Positions 63,757 to 64,000 of a stretch of 64,000 nucleotides of DNA are shown piece by piece. The stretch covers positions 91,119,529-91,183,528 of the forward strand of contig CM043959.1 in the NCBI GenBank assembly GCA_014529385.2, read 5' to 3'. The position numbers were made by a program, and so were the translations under genes. The stretch is from Adiantum capillus-veneris. Lineage: Eukaryota > Streptophyta > Polypodiopsida > Polypodiales > Pteridaceae. Below the pieces are notes generated by a model. That model made no database searches, had not been told where the DNA came from, and was given only the letters and a program-made list of their open reading frames with translations. The stretch's first letter is position 1. The number at the start of each line of letters is the position of its first letter.

Positions 63757-64000
63757 AAACAGCGCAATGAAGGAGCAATACGAATAAACGCAGTTAGTAT
63801 AACAAAAATGGATAATGACAAAGAAGAACCCATCATTGAATGCAAAGTAGGAACCAACCAAATCAAAGCCAGAGCACTATTGGATTCAGGAGCTCAAACT
63901 AACCTACTTTCACTCAATTTGTATAGACAATTGACAAATGACACTAAATTACAAACTGCCAAGAAAGAGTTAAAGAGTTACTCTGAGAATTCAATCAAAA
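63757..64000 (+). CDS. Second retropepsin (PR2) of element E, cut by window end
   Basis: It continues in the same frame directly after TAG 63754-63756, with no other stop to the window end. It shows a retropepsin start, ARALLDSGAQTNLLSLNLY (catalytic Asp 63883-63885), clearly matching ALLDTGAKHNLLSYEVW of A PR2. The upstream charged region also aligns with A, but the stop codons lie at different aligned positions in the two elements. Confidence 0.8.

Larger units (their letters stand above)
55744..64000 (+). mobile_element. Element E: A-related Ty3/gypsy, RT and integrase core deleted, 3' end beyond window
   Basis: LTR 55744-56396, tRNA-Asp primer site, 1.4-kb leader with four palindromes, a 1193-codon gag, a protease, a large internal deletion, the integrase C-terminus, then a second protease running off the window. 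It shares with A the MNLRSG gag start, CX2CX3HX4C knuckles and post-integrase protease. It must depend on another element for reverse transcription and integration. Confidence 0.9.

Noticed and set aside
1..64000. tRNA, rRNA, CRISPR or bacterial-type operon features
   Set aside because: No cloverleaf-like gene, rRNA segment or regularly spaced repeat array was recognised; tRNA-like matches are only primer binding sites.

Overview
This window is repeat-dominated eukaryotic nuclear DNA, almost certainly from a land plant. It holds Ty3/gypsy and Ty1/copia LTR retrotransposons with plant-type primer sites (tRNA-Asp-like and initiator-Met-like), a Tat-like gypsy element with two RNase H domains, a chromodomain gypsy element, exons with GT-AG introns, and long GA, CT, CA and poly-G tracts. 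The taxon cannot be fixed from sequence alone; a non-seed plant such as a fern is a low-confidence guess. I see no ordinary host gene, rRNA, tRNA or CRISPR array.

Layout. Element A (1-12134, minus strand, 3' end outside the window) is a gypsy element with gag, pol and, downstream of integrase, a second retropepsin domain. A 0.8-kb spacer follows. Element B (12911-50952, minus, TSD CTAC) is a Tat-like gypsy element with 2.2-2.3-kb LTRs. Its reverse transcriptase is split by element C (17675-44663, minus, TSD CTTAT), a copia element. C carries two further insertions: P (17899-19207), a non-coding TIR element flanked by TTAA, and T (20936-41113), a large DNA transposon flanked by TAA. T is split by element D (27274-37907, plus), a chromovirus with 2.8-kb LTRs. 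The nesting order B>C>T>D fits falling LTR divergence. To the right lie a decayed gypsy fragment F (about 50953-55183), a 173-bp identical direct repeat, and element E (55744-64000+, plus), a relative of A that has lost RT, RNase H and the integrase core but keeps gag and both proteases.

The most unusual content is in T. On the plus strand it has a decayed DDE-type transposase gene, then a gene with its own TATA box that encodes a divergent histone H3: an N-terminus of MARTKQTA, a long hydrophilic linker and a full H3 histone fold. Two further unrecognised intron-containing genes lie on the minus strand, converging on the H3 gene across a paired-hairpin structure. Removing D, and removing T, restores reading frames exactly at the TSDs, so the boundaries are well supported.

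A second theme is the A/E lineage. Both elements have a second aspartic protease in frame with the integrase C-terminus. The single stops between them lie at non-homologous places, implying an ancestral polyprotein with PR at both ends of pol. E also has four near-identical palindromes in its 5' leader. Most in-frame stops across the window are explicable as CAG, CAA or CGA changing to TAG, TAA or TGA, a cytosine-deamination footprint typical of methylated, silenced repeats.
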